Shown here piece by piece: positions 17,073-26,960 of a DNA stretch of 50,342 nt (positions are counted from its first letter, which is position 1; every line of letters starts with the position of its first letter). The position numbers and the translations under genes were made by a program. This stretch comes from Myxococcota bacterium. GTDB lineage: Bacteria > Myxococcota_A > Polyangia > JAAYKL01. Below the pieces are notes generated by a model. It saw only the letters and a list, made by a program, of their open reading frames with translations, did not search any database and was not told where the DNA came from. The stretch is taken from NCBI GenBank assembly GCA_030065855.1, contig JASJCT010000021.1, forward strand, positions 1 through 50,342. Direction: 5' to 3'.

Positions 17073-18473
17073 TCACTACTGTCCAAAACAGCACAGAGCA
17101 GTGTTGAACCGTCGCACGGTTGTTGCGTTTTCTGTCGTTTGATGTCGTTTTCTCGGTTTAGGTTCCCCTCTTTTCATCCAAAGTGCTGTCCAATACCCGG
17201 AATGGTCAGTGTAAGTTGGTTTATTGGTGATGGGTCCACGCTCCACGCGGTGGGATCTGCCAGCCATTCTCGCAAATCGCGGTAGACAAAGAGGTTCCAG
17301 CGCAGGGCGGCGGCCATCAATGAAAGGCACCATCCTGATTTTGATTGGTGCTTCATCCATTTGATGAGCAGCAAGGCGATGAGTGCTGTCCAAATCTGTA
17401 TGCGCAGCGCGTTTTCGCTGGTGCCAACGAATGTTTTGATCTTTAGGTTCTGCTTCAGGGCCTTGAAAAATAGCTCTATCTGCCAGCGGTCTTTGTATAT
17501 TGACGAGATGGTCGTCGCTCCGAATTCGAGATGATTGGTAAGCAGGTCGATATAGCGGTCTTTCTCCTCGTCCCACACTGTCACAACGCGTAGATGGTGC
17601 CGGCATTTCTCTCCAGCACTGCCGCTCAAACGAATAATGCGATCCTGCAGAATATTGCTGTTTTGCGGTATTCTGCGCTCCTCGACGACTTCGTACACCG
17701 CATTGCTCTTGAGTCGTGTGACGAAATAGACGCCCCTGTCGGTCCATTTCGAAAACAGGCTGTAATCGTTGTAGGCGCGGTCCATGGCGACGATGGAATC
17801 CGGGCTGAGGGCCAGCATTCTGGCTGCCTTCACGTCCGCTTTCTTGGCCGTGGAAATGTGCACGAAGCACGGTAGGTAGTCGGTGTGGCTGATGAGCACG
17901 TGCGCTTTTACGCCACCTTTGGACCGGCGATACTTGGCCCACGGAAACAGGCTGAGGCAAAGCGAAATAACCGTGGCGTCCATGCTGTACAGCTTGTTCT
18001 TGAAGCGGAATTTGTGTTGCTGCGGTCCGAGCTGACCCAGCGCGCGAAATCGGGCGAGGGTGTTCATGAACAATTCCTCGAACATTGCCGCCGGGCGATG
18101 GGCGTTCGCGTACGACAATGTCGATTTCTTTGGTGCGCAGCGCAATCCCAGGTGTCGAAGCTTGCCAAGGCAGCATTCCAATCCCGTGCAAATTTCGCGC
18201 AGAGATTCCGCACTCGCCAGCTGACAGAACAACATCGAGACGAAATGAGTCCAGCTCGTAAACCCTTTGGCCGCCGCTTCTGCCTTGTGTTTCGACACCA
18301 GCGACATGAATTCTGATTGCGGAAAGAAACGAAGTAGTTGACTGAATATGCTCGCTGTCTTTACCATCTGCTCGCCCTCCTTTGGGTGTACACAGCGGTA
18401 TTGTGCCGTATTCATTGGAGGGCGTTTGCATTTTCTTTCTCCTCAGCTCAAACGCTGTTTTGGACAGTAGTGA
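17073..18473 (-). mobile_element. IS4-family insertion sequence, complete
   Basis: The element is bounded by a perfect 20-base inverted repeat, TCACTACTGTCCAAAACAGC at 17073-17092 and its complement at 18454-18473. It encodes one intact DDE transposase on the minus strand. TTTC lies just outside each end (17069-17072 and 18474-18477), a possible 4-base target duplication, which is shorter than most IS4 elements make. The right repeat overlaps the candidate left end of the IS5 element next to it. Confidence 0.82.
17174..18367 (-). CDS. IS4-family DDE transposase
   Basis: A 397-residue transposase that cuts and joins the ends of its element. The three catalytic acids can be seen: Asp in YSMDATVIS, Asp in SIVAMDRAYNDY, and Glu in the YxxRW...E...K signature YKDRWQIELFFKALKQNLK. 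The N-terminal part (VKTASIFSQLLRFFP, then FVSMLFCQLASAESLREI) resembles the DUF4372-type start of many IS4 members. I took ATG 18367 because AAAGGAGG lies eight bases before it; the frame is open to 18415. The frame is intact, so the element may be active or recently so. Confidence 0.9.
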   Translation of the reverse strand: MVKTASIFSQLLRFFPQSEFMSLVSKHKAEAAAKGFTSWTHFVSMLFCQLASAESLREICTGLECCLGKLRHLGLRCAPKKSTLSYANAHRPAAMFEELFMNTLARFRALGQLGPQQHKFRFKNKLYSMDATVISLCLSLFPWAKYRRSKGGVKAHVLISHTDYLPCFVHISTAKKADVKAARMLALSPDSIVAMDRAYNDYSLFSKWTDRGVYFVTRLKSNAVYEVVEERRIPQNSNILQDRIIRLSGSAGEKCRHHLRVVTVWDEEKDRYIDLLTNHLEFGATTISSIYKDRWQIELFFKALKQNLKIKTFVGTSENALRIQIWTALIALLLIKWMKHQSKSGWCLSLMAAALRWNLFVYRDLREWLADPTAWSVDPSPINQLTLTIPGIGQHFG

Positions 18474-19282
18474 TTTCAAAGTGTTCTTGTGATTTAGCCT
18501 TGTTGTATGGACCTTACAGAAAAACAATGGCAGGTCATTGCGCCCCTGCTGCCCAAAGAGAAAGTGCGCGAAGATGGCAGGAGGCGTCCTTGGCGAGATC
18601 CCCGAGATGTGCTGAATGGGATACTTTGGATTCTGCGCACTGGTGCACCATGGGCAGACCTTCCAGAGCGTTATCCTCCAAGGGCTACCTGCCATCGACG
18701 ATTCCAGAAATGGTGCCAGGACGGCACTATGAGCAACATCAGAACGGCCTTATTGGAGGACCTCGAAAAACGAGGGAAAATAGATTTCAAAGAATCCTTT
18801 ATCGACGGGAGCTTTGCTTCCGCCAAAAAAGGGGGGCCGCTGTTGGTAAAACTAAACGCGGAAAAGGTACGAAGTGGATGGCAGTGGTCGACGGTAATGG
18901 CCTTCCTCTTGGAGTTACCATCCACAGTGCCTCCCTTGCCGAAGTCCGACTTGTAGATGAAGTCATCGATAACATTCCCCTTAAGAAGCTTCCGGAAAGA
19001 CTGATAGGAGACAAAGCATATGATAGTGATAAGCTTGCACTCGATCTTTGGGAAACCCACAATATAGAACTGATAGCTCCCAATCGCTCCAATCGACGCA
19101 AGAGCCAAGATGGTAGGCCTCTGCGGCGTTATCGAAAACGCTGGAAGGTTGAGCGCTTCTTTGCTTGGCTCGGAAACTTTCGTCGTATCGTTGTCAGGTG
19201 GGAATATCATTCAAAGAATTACCTTGGCTTTATCGAGCTAGCGTGCGCGATTATTCTGCTAAGGTATTTATGAGATGACTTC
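18467..19282 (+). mobile_element. IS5-family element (IS427/IS1031-like)
   Basis: The right end is probably 19266-19282: read inward it starts GAAGTCATCTCATA. The best left match is GTAGTGATTTCAAA at 18467-18480, ten of fourteen identical, giving a length of 816 bases, normal for this group. These left bases coincide with the end of the neighbouring IS4 element, so the true left boundary is uncertain. At its right it cuts into an IS66-type tnpA gene. Confidence 0.6.
18507..19273 (+). CDS. IS5-family transposase in two frames (-1 shift)
   Basis: The first frame runs 18507-18956, starting MDLTEKQWQVIAPLLP, with RTGAPWADLPERYP and FIDGSFASAKKGG. The rest, AAVGKTKRGKGTKWMAVVDG through ERFFAWLGNFRRIVVRWEY to a stop at 19273, lies in the -1 frame. 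The switch point is the run GCCAAAAAAGGGGGG at about 18822-18836. Two overlapping frames joined by slippage are usual in the IS427 group, so this is probably how the full transposase is made. The catalytic residues are split between the frames: Asp in FIDGSF, and the second Asp in IGDKAYDSD plus the Glu in RRYRKRWKVERFF downstream of the shift. Confidence 0.8.
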
Positions 19283-19427
19283 TAGCGTAATCCACCATCG
19301 TCATCCCATCAGCCTTGCATTTCTTGATGTGCTTCGCCCACCATTCACGACTGTGCGCTGCCTTTCGAGACGTTGCCACCAACTTCTGCTCCGCTACCGT
19401 TGATTGCCCTTTTTCGTTTTCAGACAT
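19251..19427 (-). pseudogene. Truncated IS66-type tnpA (accessory) gene
   Basis: A 58-residue frame starting MSENEKGQSTVAEQ behind AGGAGGAGCG. The stretch SREWWAKHIKKCKADG is typical of the small TnpA-like accessory proteins of IS66 elements, which carry a helix-turn-helix. After VDYA the frame runs into the end of the IS5 element and stops at 19251. The IS5 insertion cut the gene, and I do not see the missing part on the far side of the two elements. Confidence 0.6.
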
Positions 19428-19625
19428 CGCTCCTCCTGTTGAGGAACAAAACTACGCCGCGTGCTCAGATTTGTCAGGGGTGGGTTGGTAGAACGGATAC
19501 GATAAATGTGTTGGATATTGTGGAAGGCGATCTACTGGCGCATGCTGGTGCGATTTCTGGTGCGACTACTATGGCGATTGCTGTACAGATAAACACGATT
19601 CTTGCGGCTAACAGCCGTTCAGAGT

Positions 19626-20228
19626 CTACTCGGAAGCGTATATACCCAACAAGTCCCCGGCTTCATGGACAACTTCGATAGGCCTGAAAAAGTGCCCAAA
19701 CTCTTGTTCAAAATTTGAATAGTAGAACGTCCATCCCTGTTGCTTCACTTCTTCTTTCTTTTTGGCGTCTATCTCTATCAAGAGCACTGAATCTGCGACT
19801 CTTCTCAGTTCGCGGTAGAAGTGCTCTCGATCTTCATAGCGAATGTGCTTTGCCACCGCACAAACAAATACCAAATCAAAGTACTTTTCCGGGTAAGGAA
19901 TGGTAACGCCATCAAATCCTTTGAATACGTGCTTGGGGAAGTGCTTTCGGGCAGCAGCGATAGCCTCGTGATTGATGTCGATGCCATGCCCTGAGATCCG
20001 TGGGAATTGTTCGCAAATGAAAGCGAGCATCAATCCCCGGTCGCAGCCCAGATCGAGGACGCGCCTTTTGGTCCAAGCCGTATGTCTCAGAAGTTTGCTA
20101 AGGGTCTGTTGAGGGTCCTTGTACCCACACTCACGATAGAAAGCCCAAACCTCTTCGATATCTGCCGGTGACGGGTATTCGGTCTGCCATTTCACCCCAA
20201 TGTTTTGATAATACGCTTCTGCTTTCAT
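19626..20228 (-). CDS. SAM-dependent methyltransferase
   Basis: A class I methyltransferase of about 200 residues. Motif I is VLDLGCDRGLML (SAM binding), motif II GIDINHEAI, followed by IPYPEKYFDLVFVCAVAKH with the motif IV region and LLIEIDAKKK further on. It transfers a methyl group to an unknown small molecule or macromolecule; no substrate-specific domain is evident. I prefer the ATG at 20228 (MKAEAYYQNIG); the frame is open to 20270 and the upstream AAGGAAA is a weak guide either way. It has no close partners; its promoter would lie in the 245 bases shared with the divergent kinase gene. Confidence 0.8.
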   Translation of the reverse strand: MKAEAYYQNIGVKWQTEYPSPADIEEVWAFYRECGYKDPQQTLSKLLRHTAWTKRRVLDLGCDRGLMLAFICEQFPRISGHGIDINHEAIAAARKHFPKHVFKGFDGVTIPYPEKYFDLVFVCAVAKHIRYEDREHFYRELRRVADSVLLIEIDAKKKEEVKQQGWTFYYSNFEQEFGHFFRPIEVVHEAGDLLGIYASE

Positions 20229-20473
20229 CCTGACCGAGATTTCCTTTTTCCGCTTTCTGTCCATCCACAAAGCAGCATTCCAGGCAATGATACCACACCC
20301 CCTCGCTACGCCTCTGAAAGATTCCCTTATTAACCAAAAAGACCAACAAATCCCAAGTGGTAAGAATAAAGTTGAAGCATCTGCACATTACATAGTATGA
20401 ACACTCCTTTGAATAGTTGGAAGTATTTTTTGGACAATTGGGGGTAGGTCATTAAGAGGATAGGAGTATGTTA

Positions 20474-22438
20474 ATGGCAAAGGATCCAAATACAAAACCC
20501 AAAAGTTATGCACCTCCCAATAGCGCAAAGGAGCTCTTACGGAGATACAAAAAGGGGGAGAGATATTTGGGTGAAGCCAATCTCGTGGGAGTAGACCTCA
20601 GTGATGCAGATCTCCAAGGGGGCAACTTTGAAGGGACCAATTTCGAGGGAGCCAACTTCCACGGCGCCTATCTCGTGGAGGCCAACCTCTCCAGAGCCAA
20701 TCTACAAAGAACCAACTTCTATAAGGCCCGCCTGATTGTGGCAAATCTCGAAGGCGCTAATTGCGAGCAGGCCAATTTTGAATGGGCCAACCTCCAAGGG
20801 GCCGACCTAAAAGATGCCTCCCTCGCTGGTGCTAACCTTGCCATGTCCAACTTTTCATCAGCCAGCCTTCAAAATGCCAAGTTCAATGATAAAACGATTT
20901 GGTCAAAGATATCTTGGAATTTAGAAACGATTTTCCCGGTAGACTTCCACCCTGAGGACCGCATCAACCAAAATAAACACGCCGTTCAAGACATCTATAT
21001 ATCCTACCCGACAGAGCTGGTCGATAAGCTCGACCTGTTAACCTTCAAGCGCCACAAGGCATTGAAAAAGGGTCGACAGGTAGAGCAATCCCTAAAGGAT
21101 GAAATACGAGCAACAACCCGCAAACTGAACGCGTTTCGACCGCCCAGGGCCGGCGATACGGTGGCTAACGCTGAACTGGTGGAGGTTGTTGGGTCTGGCA
21201 ATTTCGGTACCGTCTGGGAGGCCATAGATGAAACCACTGGTGAGAGCGTAGCCGTCAAAATACTCCATGCAGACAAAATCGGACTTAGTTTGACCTTGCA
21301 TCATTTTCGCCGGGGTGTTGAGGCTATGGAGAAACTTACAAATGCGATGGGATGTCCTGCGTCAGTTATAAAGTTGCTTCATGTAGAACCATCGCGTTTA
21401 GCATTCTCTATGCCGCTGGTGCCTGATGCTGACTTAAGCAAGAGAATTAAGGGTTGGAGTCTCTCCACCAAGTTGGCGTTCTTCTACACTGTGTGTGAGG
21501 CAGTTAAATTCGCCCATACGAACCAAATTCTCCATCGAGACATCAAGCCTGAAAATATTTTAGTAACAGACGACTTGAGGCCAATTCTAACGGACTTTGA
21601 CATTTGTGATCTGCTTTACAAAAAGACGCTGAGTGCTCAAGCCACTGGCACGCTAATCTATGCTTCACCCGAACAACTAAAAGGAACCACGGAGCGGAAA
21701 TATCACTCAGATGTCTATAGCCTGGGGCGCATATTACATTTTCTGCTTTTAGAGAATGACCCTGATATACGACTCGGAGACATCCCCAAAATTGACGACC
21801 TCAGAGGACACCCAGAGGGACTCATTCGCATTATCAGAAAATGTACTTTGTTCGATCGCAGCAGCCGATATCAATCTGTCGACGCGCTGCTTTCGGATTT
21901 AGAGAAGTACGAGAGCCATCCCGGCAAAGTCGGTGTTGGACACCCGGATGTGGCGGTTCAGACAAGGGGGTGGGATTGGTTTAGGCATCATCCAAAGGCT
22001 ATCGCAGCGATAGTTCCAATCATCGTAGCCGTGATTGGCGGGATCTTCGGTTTGTTGAACATCGTTGTCCCCAAATTCATGGACAGGGGAACGCCTTCAA
22101 CGACCACCATCAAGAGCCCTGTCAAAGTTGTAGATCCGTGTCAGTACTCTGGCTACAAACTGAATGGAAAGCCATGGCCAGCAACAGGTACGACACTCGA
22201 AATCAAAGCGCCGCGTGTCAAGGTGGAATGGGACTCGACTCATTGCACTACCACTGTACAAGCCATCTATGATAACCAAATCGTCTTTTCGACACAGAGT
22301 ATGTCACCCGTCGTCATAGATCTAACCGAAGGAGATGAAAAGAGGTATGAGTTTAAAATGTGGGAGCAGGGTAGTTCATTCCCGAACAAAATAGCCTTAG
22401 TTAAGTGGATTAGAACTGGAGAAGGGGACAGACGCTAA
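20474..22438 (+). CDS. Pentapeptide-repeat Ser/Thr protein kinase
   Basis: A 654-residue fusion. Residues about 34-142 form a pentapeptide-repeat helix (units such as ANLSR, ADLQG, ANFEG). A eukaryote-like kinase domain follows (about 230-480): the Gly-rich loop GSGNFGTVWEA, the ATP-anchoring Lys in VAVKIL (about 261), the catalytic HRDIKPEN (Asp about 356) and GTLIYASPEQ of the activation segment. The metal-binding DFG is DFD (about 374-376). One membrane helix (about 509-532) places the kinase inside and about 120 residues outside. The extracytoplasmic domain is unrecognised. TAGGAG lies seven bases before ATG 20474, which makes the ATG at 20468 less likely. Proteins of this layout are thought to signal across the membrane; targets here are unknown. 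Confidence 0.87.
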   Translation: MAKDPNTKPKSYAPPNSAKELLRRYKKGERYLGEANLVGVDLSDADLQGGNFEGTNFEGANFHGAYLVEANLSRANLQRTNFYKARLIVANLEGANCEQANFEWANLQGADLKDASLAGANLAMSNFSSASLQNAKFNDKTIWSKISWNLETIFPVDFHPEDRINQNKHAVQDIYISYPTELVDKLDLLTFKRHKALKKGRQVEQSLKDEIRATTRKLNAFRPPRAGDTVANAELVEVVGSGNFGTVWEAIDETTGESVAVKILHADKIGLSLTLHHFRRGVEAMEKLTNAMGCPASVIKLLHVEPSRLAFSMPLVPDADLSKRIKGWSLSTKLAFFYTVCEAVKFAHTNQILHRDIKPENILVTDDLRPILTDFDICDLLYKKTLSAQATGTLIYASPEQLKGTTERKYHSDVYSLGRILHFLLLENDPDIRLGDIPKIDDLRGHPEGLIRIIRKCTLFDRSSRYQSVDALLSDLEKYESHPGKVGVGHPDVAVQTRGWDWFRHHPKAIAAIVPIIVAVIGGIFGLLNIVVPKFMDRGTPSTTTIKSPVKVVDPCQYSGYKLNGKPWPATGTTLEIKAPRVKVEWDSTHCTTTVQAIYDNQIVFSTQSMSPVVIDLTEGDEKRYEFKMWEQGSSFPNKIALVKWIRTGEGDRR

Positions 22439-22514
22439 GACAAAAGAAATAGATGTCAACAAGAATAACCATGGTCGCCAGCAGCTTTTGAGAAGTTACC
22501 GGCAGCTCCCGCAA

Positions 22515-23357
22515 CTAGTTGCAAAAGCTGTATAGTAGGGAAATTTCATCGACCCACAGATCGTCATCAGGGGTCTCCAGGATCAATGGGATATCGTCGA
22601 AGCGAGCATCCTTCATCATGCGCTTGAAAAAGTCCAACCCCAAAAAACCCTGTCCAATGCTGTGGTGGCGATCTACCCGGGAACCCAAGTCTTTTTTAGA
22701 ATCATTAATGTGGCACGCTTTGAGGTACTCAAAATCAACGATATCGTCGAACTCGCGAAGTACTTTTTGATAACCTGTGGGTGATTTCAAATCGTATCCC
22801 GCGGCAAAGGCATGGCAGGTGTCCAGGCAGACGCCCACACGCGATTTATCCTCTACCTGCTCGATGATGGCTCGCAGGTGCTCGAAACAGTACCCTACCG
22901 AACTGCCTTGTCCTGCGGTATTTTCGATCACCGCTGTCACCGTGTTGCTGCGCTCCAGGGCCAAGTTTATCGACTCGGCCACGAGCGTCAAGCAGCGGCC
23001 CTCGTCGATTAGACCAAGATGGGCGCCAGGGTGAAAATTGAGCAGTGTCAATCCCAACTGTTCACAACGATCAATCTCGTGAAAAAATGACTCCCTCGAT
23101 TTCTGACGCTTTTCCAGGTCTGGATGCCCCAGGTTAATCAAATAGCTATCGTGGGGCAGCACATGGTTGGCAGCGAACCCCAGGCGCTTTAGATTGGCCT
23201 TGAATGGGTCAATGTTCTTTGAAGACAGCGGCTTGGCCCGCCACTGCCGTTGGTTCTTGGTAAATACGCCAAAAGCCTTGGCACCGATCTTTTCCGCGTT
23301 GAGCGGCGCATTCTCCACACCGCCCGAGGCGCTGACATGGGCCCCGATATATTTCAT
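22515..23357 (-). CDS. nfo: Endonuclease IV (AP endonuclease)
   Basis: A 280-residue, full-length member of the Nfo family, which cuts DNA 5' of abasic sites during base excision repair using three metal ions, usually zinc. The conserved metal-ligand motifs are present: HDSYLINL near 69, FHPGAHLG near 109, [11 protein letters not shown] near 145, [13 protein letters not shown] near 180, [20 protein letters not shown] near 217-235 and LILETP near 262. It starts [13 protein letters not shown] as the family does, after AAGGAGTGAGAG. The protein acts in the cytoplasm. It has its own transcript as far as can be seen; its tail converges on the kinase gene. Confidence 0.96.
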   Translation of the reverse strand: MKYIGAHVSASGGVENAPLNAEKIGAKAFGVFTKNQRQWRAKPLSSKNIDPFKANLKRLGFAANHVLPHDSYLINLGHPDLEKRQKSRESFFHEIDRCEQLGLTLLNFHPGAHLGLIDEGRCLTLVAESINLALERSNTVTAVIENTAGQGSSVGYCFEHLRAIIEQVEDKSRVGVCLDTCHAFAAGYDLKSPTGYQKVLREFDDIVDFEYLKACHINDSKKDLGSRVDRHHSIGQGFLGLDFFKRMMKDARFDDIPLILETPDDDLWVDEISLLYSFCN

Positions 23358-23693
23358 CTCTCACTCCTTGTGAAGGTGTTTTAAATTCAACAGTTTATAA
23401 AAAACATGTCAAATATCGAAAAAAATCGTCCTAAATTATAATTTCAAATGTATTTTATGTCCGGAATTGCGATCCCAGGCGCAAATCGAACCTTTTTTTT
23501 TCAACATATCATTGATGTTTGGACTTCCTCTTGAACTGCGGTTTTGTGGACACGAGGTGTCAATAGCCCAAACGCGTATTGATGTCACTGTCAAGGCATA
23601 TAGCAGCGGCATTGATTGATGCGTCCTGTCCCTGCACTGCTTCATGAGGTGTATTAACGACATAATTAGAAATTAACAGGAATCCTTACAAAC
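23358..23693. other. Intergenic stretch, AT-rich at the left
   Basis: About 336 bases between divergent genes. The part next to endonuclease IV is AT-rich and likely holds its promoter. The frames present are short and without binding sites. I see nothing else supported. Confidence 0.4.
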
Positions 23694-24713
<1,020 letters not shown>

Positions 24714-24760
24714 TGGGGGAAATAACATTTTGGTCAAGACCAAAAAAGAGAGGTAACATT

Positions 24761-25774
24761 ATGAAATTATTTGGAATTATGGCAGTTTTTTATCTAGTAG
24801 CCGCAACCGTATTTGCGTGTAGCGACGATTCCTGTTCTGACTCTAATAATGATATTGATACAAGTACTGATAACGATACCGGTACGGAAATGGATACTAA
24901 TATTGATACAGGCACAGGCACTGATACTGGTACTGATACTGACACTGACACTGATATCGATACAGACACAGGAACCGATACCAGTACAGATATTGACACG
25001 GATACGGACACTGGTATCGATACCGACACTGGTATCGATACCGATACCGGCATCGATACCGATACCGGGGACGAGTGCCCGGAAAACACTAACAATCACA
25101 TCTATGTCACTGTGACTGGCCACACAATCAACATCTTGGATGGCTCTTACATTGGGGGCTTATACGTCGCTGCACTTGGAGGTTACGATGCACTGATGCA
25201 TGACAATCCCACCCCAATTGCGGAAACGGTCTCCGGACCAGACGGCAAGTTTATATTAGAGTGTATGGATGTCGAAGACGTGGGCCGCGGCCTTGTCTTA
25301 CTCGTGGACGATGCTGCTCAAGACGGCGTGGCAGGCGACTACTTCCCCACAGGGACCGGCGTCGTCGCTTGGAGTTCAGAGGAAGAGATGGTCCATACCT
25401 TTGATGCCAAGCCAGCTGCTCTATCAAACACACTTGTCGATACCATAAAGGGGATAGCGCCGAATATCAAACCCGTCGAAAAGGGCATGGTCATGGGGCG
25501 CGTGGTCGACATAGAAACCAGAATACCTATCCCTGGTGCGCTGGTGACCAAGGCCAACGGAAACGAAGCACCGATCGTGTATCCCACTATTGATTACACC
25601 GAGCTAGAGGCCAGCAATACCACATCTGCTAGCGGCGCTTTTGTCTTTGACAAGGAGAGGGTTTCGAGGGCTAAATACACGGCCTCAGCAGATGGCTACA
25701 CATTCGATAAATACTACGCAAGGTCAAGGAAAGAGTTTTGCTGGTACATGTATATACCGAGCGAAATTGAGTAG
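24761..25774 (+). CDS. Asp-rich-linker lipoprotein, copy 2
   Basis: A 337-residue paralogue of the gene just before it, in tandem, 47 bases downstream. The signal peptide ends in TVFAC, an acceptable lipobox (Cys about 20), so this copy is probably lipidated. The linker (about 31-102) is Asp-Thr with some Asn, Ile and Gly. The C-terminal domain starts CPENTNNHIYVTVTGH and follows copy 1 closely to the end, CWYMYIPSEI. Differences concentrate in loops, so the two may bind different partners. The pair is presumably cotranscribed. AAGAGAGGT precedes ATG 24761; the frame stays open to 24680 but that part has no signal peptide. Confidence 0.78.
   Translation: MKLFGIMAVFYLVAATVFACSDDSCSDSNNDIDTSTDNDTGTEMDTNIDTGTGTDTGTDTDTDTDIDTDTGTDTSTDIDTDTDTGIDTDTGIDTDTGIDTDTGDECPENTNNHIYVTVTGHTINILDGSYIGGLYVAALGGYDALMHDNPTPIAETVSGPDGKFILECMDVEDVGRGLVLLVDDAAQDGVAGDYFPTGTGVVAWSSEEEMVHTFDAKPAALSNTLVDTIKGIAPNIKPVEKGMVMGRVVDIETRIPIPGALVTKANGNEAPIVYPTIDYTELEASNTTSASGAFVFDKERVSRAKYTASADGYTFDKYYARSRKEFCWYMYIPSEIE
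24851..25066 (+). repeat. Asp-Thr codon tract in copy 2
   Basis: About 72 codons mostly alternating Asp with Thr, with scattered Asn, Ile, Gly and Glu. It is more varied than the tract in copy 1, so the tracts have diverged since the duplication. Confidence 0.8.
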
Positions 25775-25880
25775 TACTCAATAGGCATCTAATCGGCACA
25801 CCGTCTGACCAAAGTTATGTAACCTTTCTAAAATCATAACCTAGTGCTCATTCAACCCTACTCTGACGGGTGGAGATTCC

Positions 25881-25975
25881 GATTTCCCCCTTGAAAAAGG
25901 GGGTTAGTGGGATTTCCAAACACTGCGGGAATATTCACGAAATCCCCCCTCCCCCCTTTTTCAAAGGGGGAGTTT
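25881..25975. repeat. Long imperfect inverted repeat (MITE- or REP-like)
   Basis: Left arm at 25881-25917 (TTTCCCCCTTGAAAAAGGGG, then TTAGTGGGATTTC) and right arm at 25938-25975 (GAAATCCCCCCTCCCC, then TTTTTCAAAGGGGGAG) can pair over most of their length around a 20-base centre, and each arm is itself partly palindromic. Such C-run/A-run repeats are seen scattered in many bacterial genomes. It fills much of the 404-base gene-free gap 25775-26178, in which I see nothing else. Confidence 0.7.
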
Positions 25976-26178
25976 ATTACCCATCACTCATCACTTGACG
26001 AGGTACTAGCCTATCTATCCTTGGGGTAACTTTTATTTCGGGGCTTGAACCTTGTGCTAGCTGGAATATCGCACCTGCGCTTTTCGTTTATTCAATAAAA
26101 ATAACAGGTTGTGTCAACTTCAACTCGTCGCCGCGCCAGTGGCCATGCATTGGCACATTTCTTTCTAAGTCTATCGCA

Positions 26179-26796
26179 ATGCGCAACACATCGAGCCGGA
26201 CCCCCCAGGGGAATGTAACCTTCTCATGCGATGTCGAGCTTGTCCGTTTAGCAGAGAAAAATCCAATATACCAAAACAAGATCTTAAGCAAAATCTACCC
26301 GCGGGTATGCCAGGTTGTGTACATGGTAGTCCCGAAGAACGCAGAATCAGAAGATCTGATACAGATATGCCTGATAGAAGTCCTCGAGCACCTGTACAAC
26401 TATCGCGGTGAGGGTACTGTTGAATCTTGGGCCGGACGGGTGGCCCACCGTGTTGTGATGAGAGAGCTAAAGAAAACGCAACAGCGGTCTCACCGTTTCC
26501 GTACGATGCTATGGACAAATGACGACGTCGTGAAGGAGACCCCGGAGAAAACGATCTCACGCCGTCAATGGTGGGATCAATTGACCAAGAAGCTTGAAAC
26601 CATACCAACCAAAAGACGAGCTGTTTTGTCGATGCATCTAATTTACGAATATACGATTCCGGAAATAGCTGAGCTTAGCAATGTGTCGGCAAATACCGTG
26701 AAAGATCATCTGAAAACCGCCTACCGTGAATTGAGAACAATCCTCACCTGTAATGCAACCCTGCGCGAGGCAATTCGCGACTTAAACAGAGAATAA
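26179..26796 (+). CDS. ECF-type sigma-70 factor
   Basis: A 205-residue alternative sigma factor that directs RNA polymerase to a set of promoters. Region 2 includes SEDLIQICLIEVLEHLYNYR, with WAGRVAHRVVMRELKK for promoter melting and -10 contact. Region 4 is LSMHLIYEYTIPEIAELSN then VSANTVKDHLKTAYRELR, the helix-turn-helix that reads the -35. There is no region 1.1 or 3. No anti-sigma gene lies beside it, so its control must be elsewhere or by another way. The ribosome binding site of ATG 26179 is poor; the next Met is well inside the protein, so the start is uncertain. Confidence 0.82.
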   Translation: MRNTSSRTPQGNVTFSCDVELVRLAEKNPIYQNKILSKIYPRVCQVVYMVVPKNAESEDLIQICLIEVLEHLYNYRGEGTVESWAGRVAHRVVMRELKKTQQRSHRFRTMLWTNDDVVKETPEKTISRRQWWDQLTKKLETIPTKRRAVLSMHLIYEYTIPEIAELSNVSANTVKDHLKTAYRELRTILTCNATLREAIRDLNRE

Positions 26797-26960
26797 TCCC
26801 CTTGTTCAGCGCGGTGATAAGCAAAAAAATGAATAAAACACCCACCCGATTCCCTTTTGGAAGCGCGGGATATTACCGATGGAAAGTCGTATCTTATTCT
26901 GGTTCCGGATACTATGACATCTGGATACAAAAACCCAATTGCCCTTAATTTAGTATCCGT

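Noticed and set aside
17076..18695. 539-codon minus-strand frame across the IS4 element
   Set aside because: It is another frame over the transposase gene; the transposase frame carries the DDE motifs and a good binding site.
19373..19681. 102-codon plus-strand frame near the IS66 stump
   Set aside because: No binding site or motif, and it covers the start of the IS66 fragment and the end of the methyltransferase gene.
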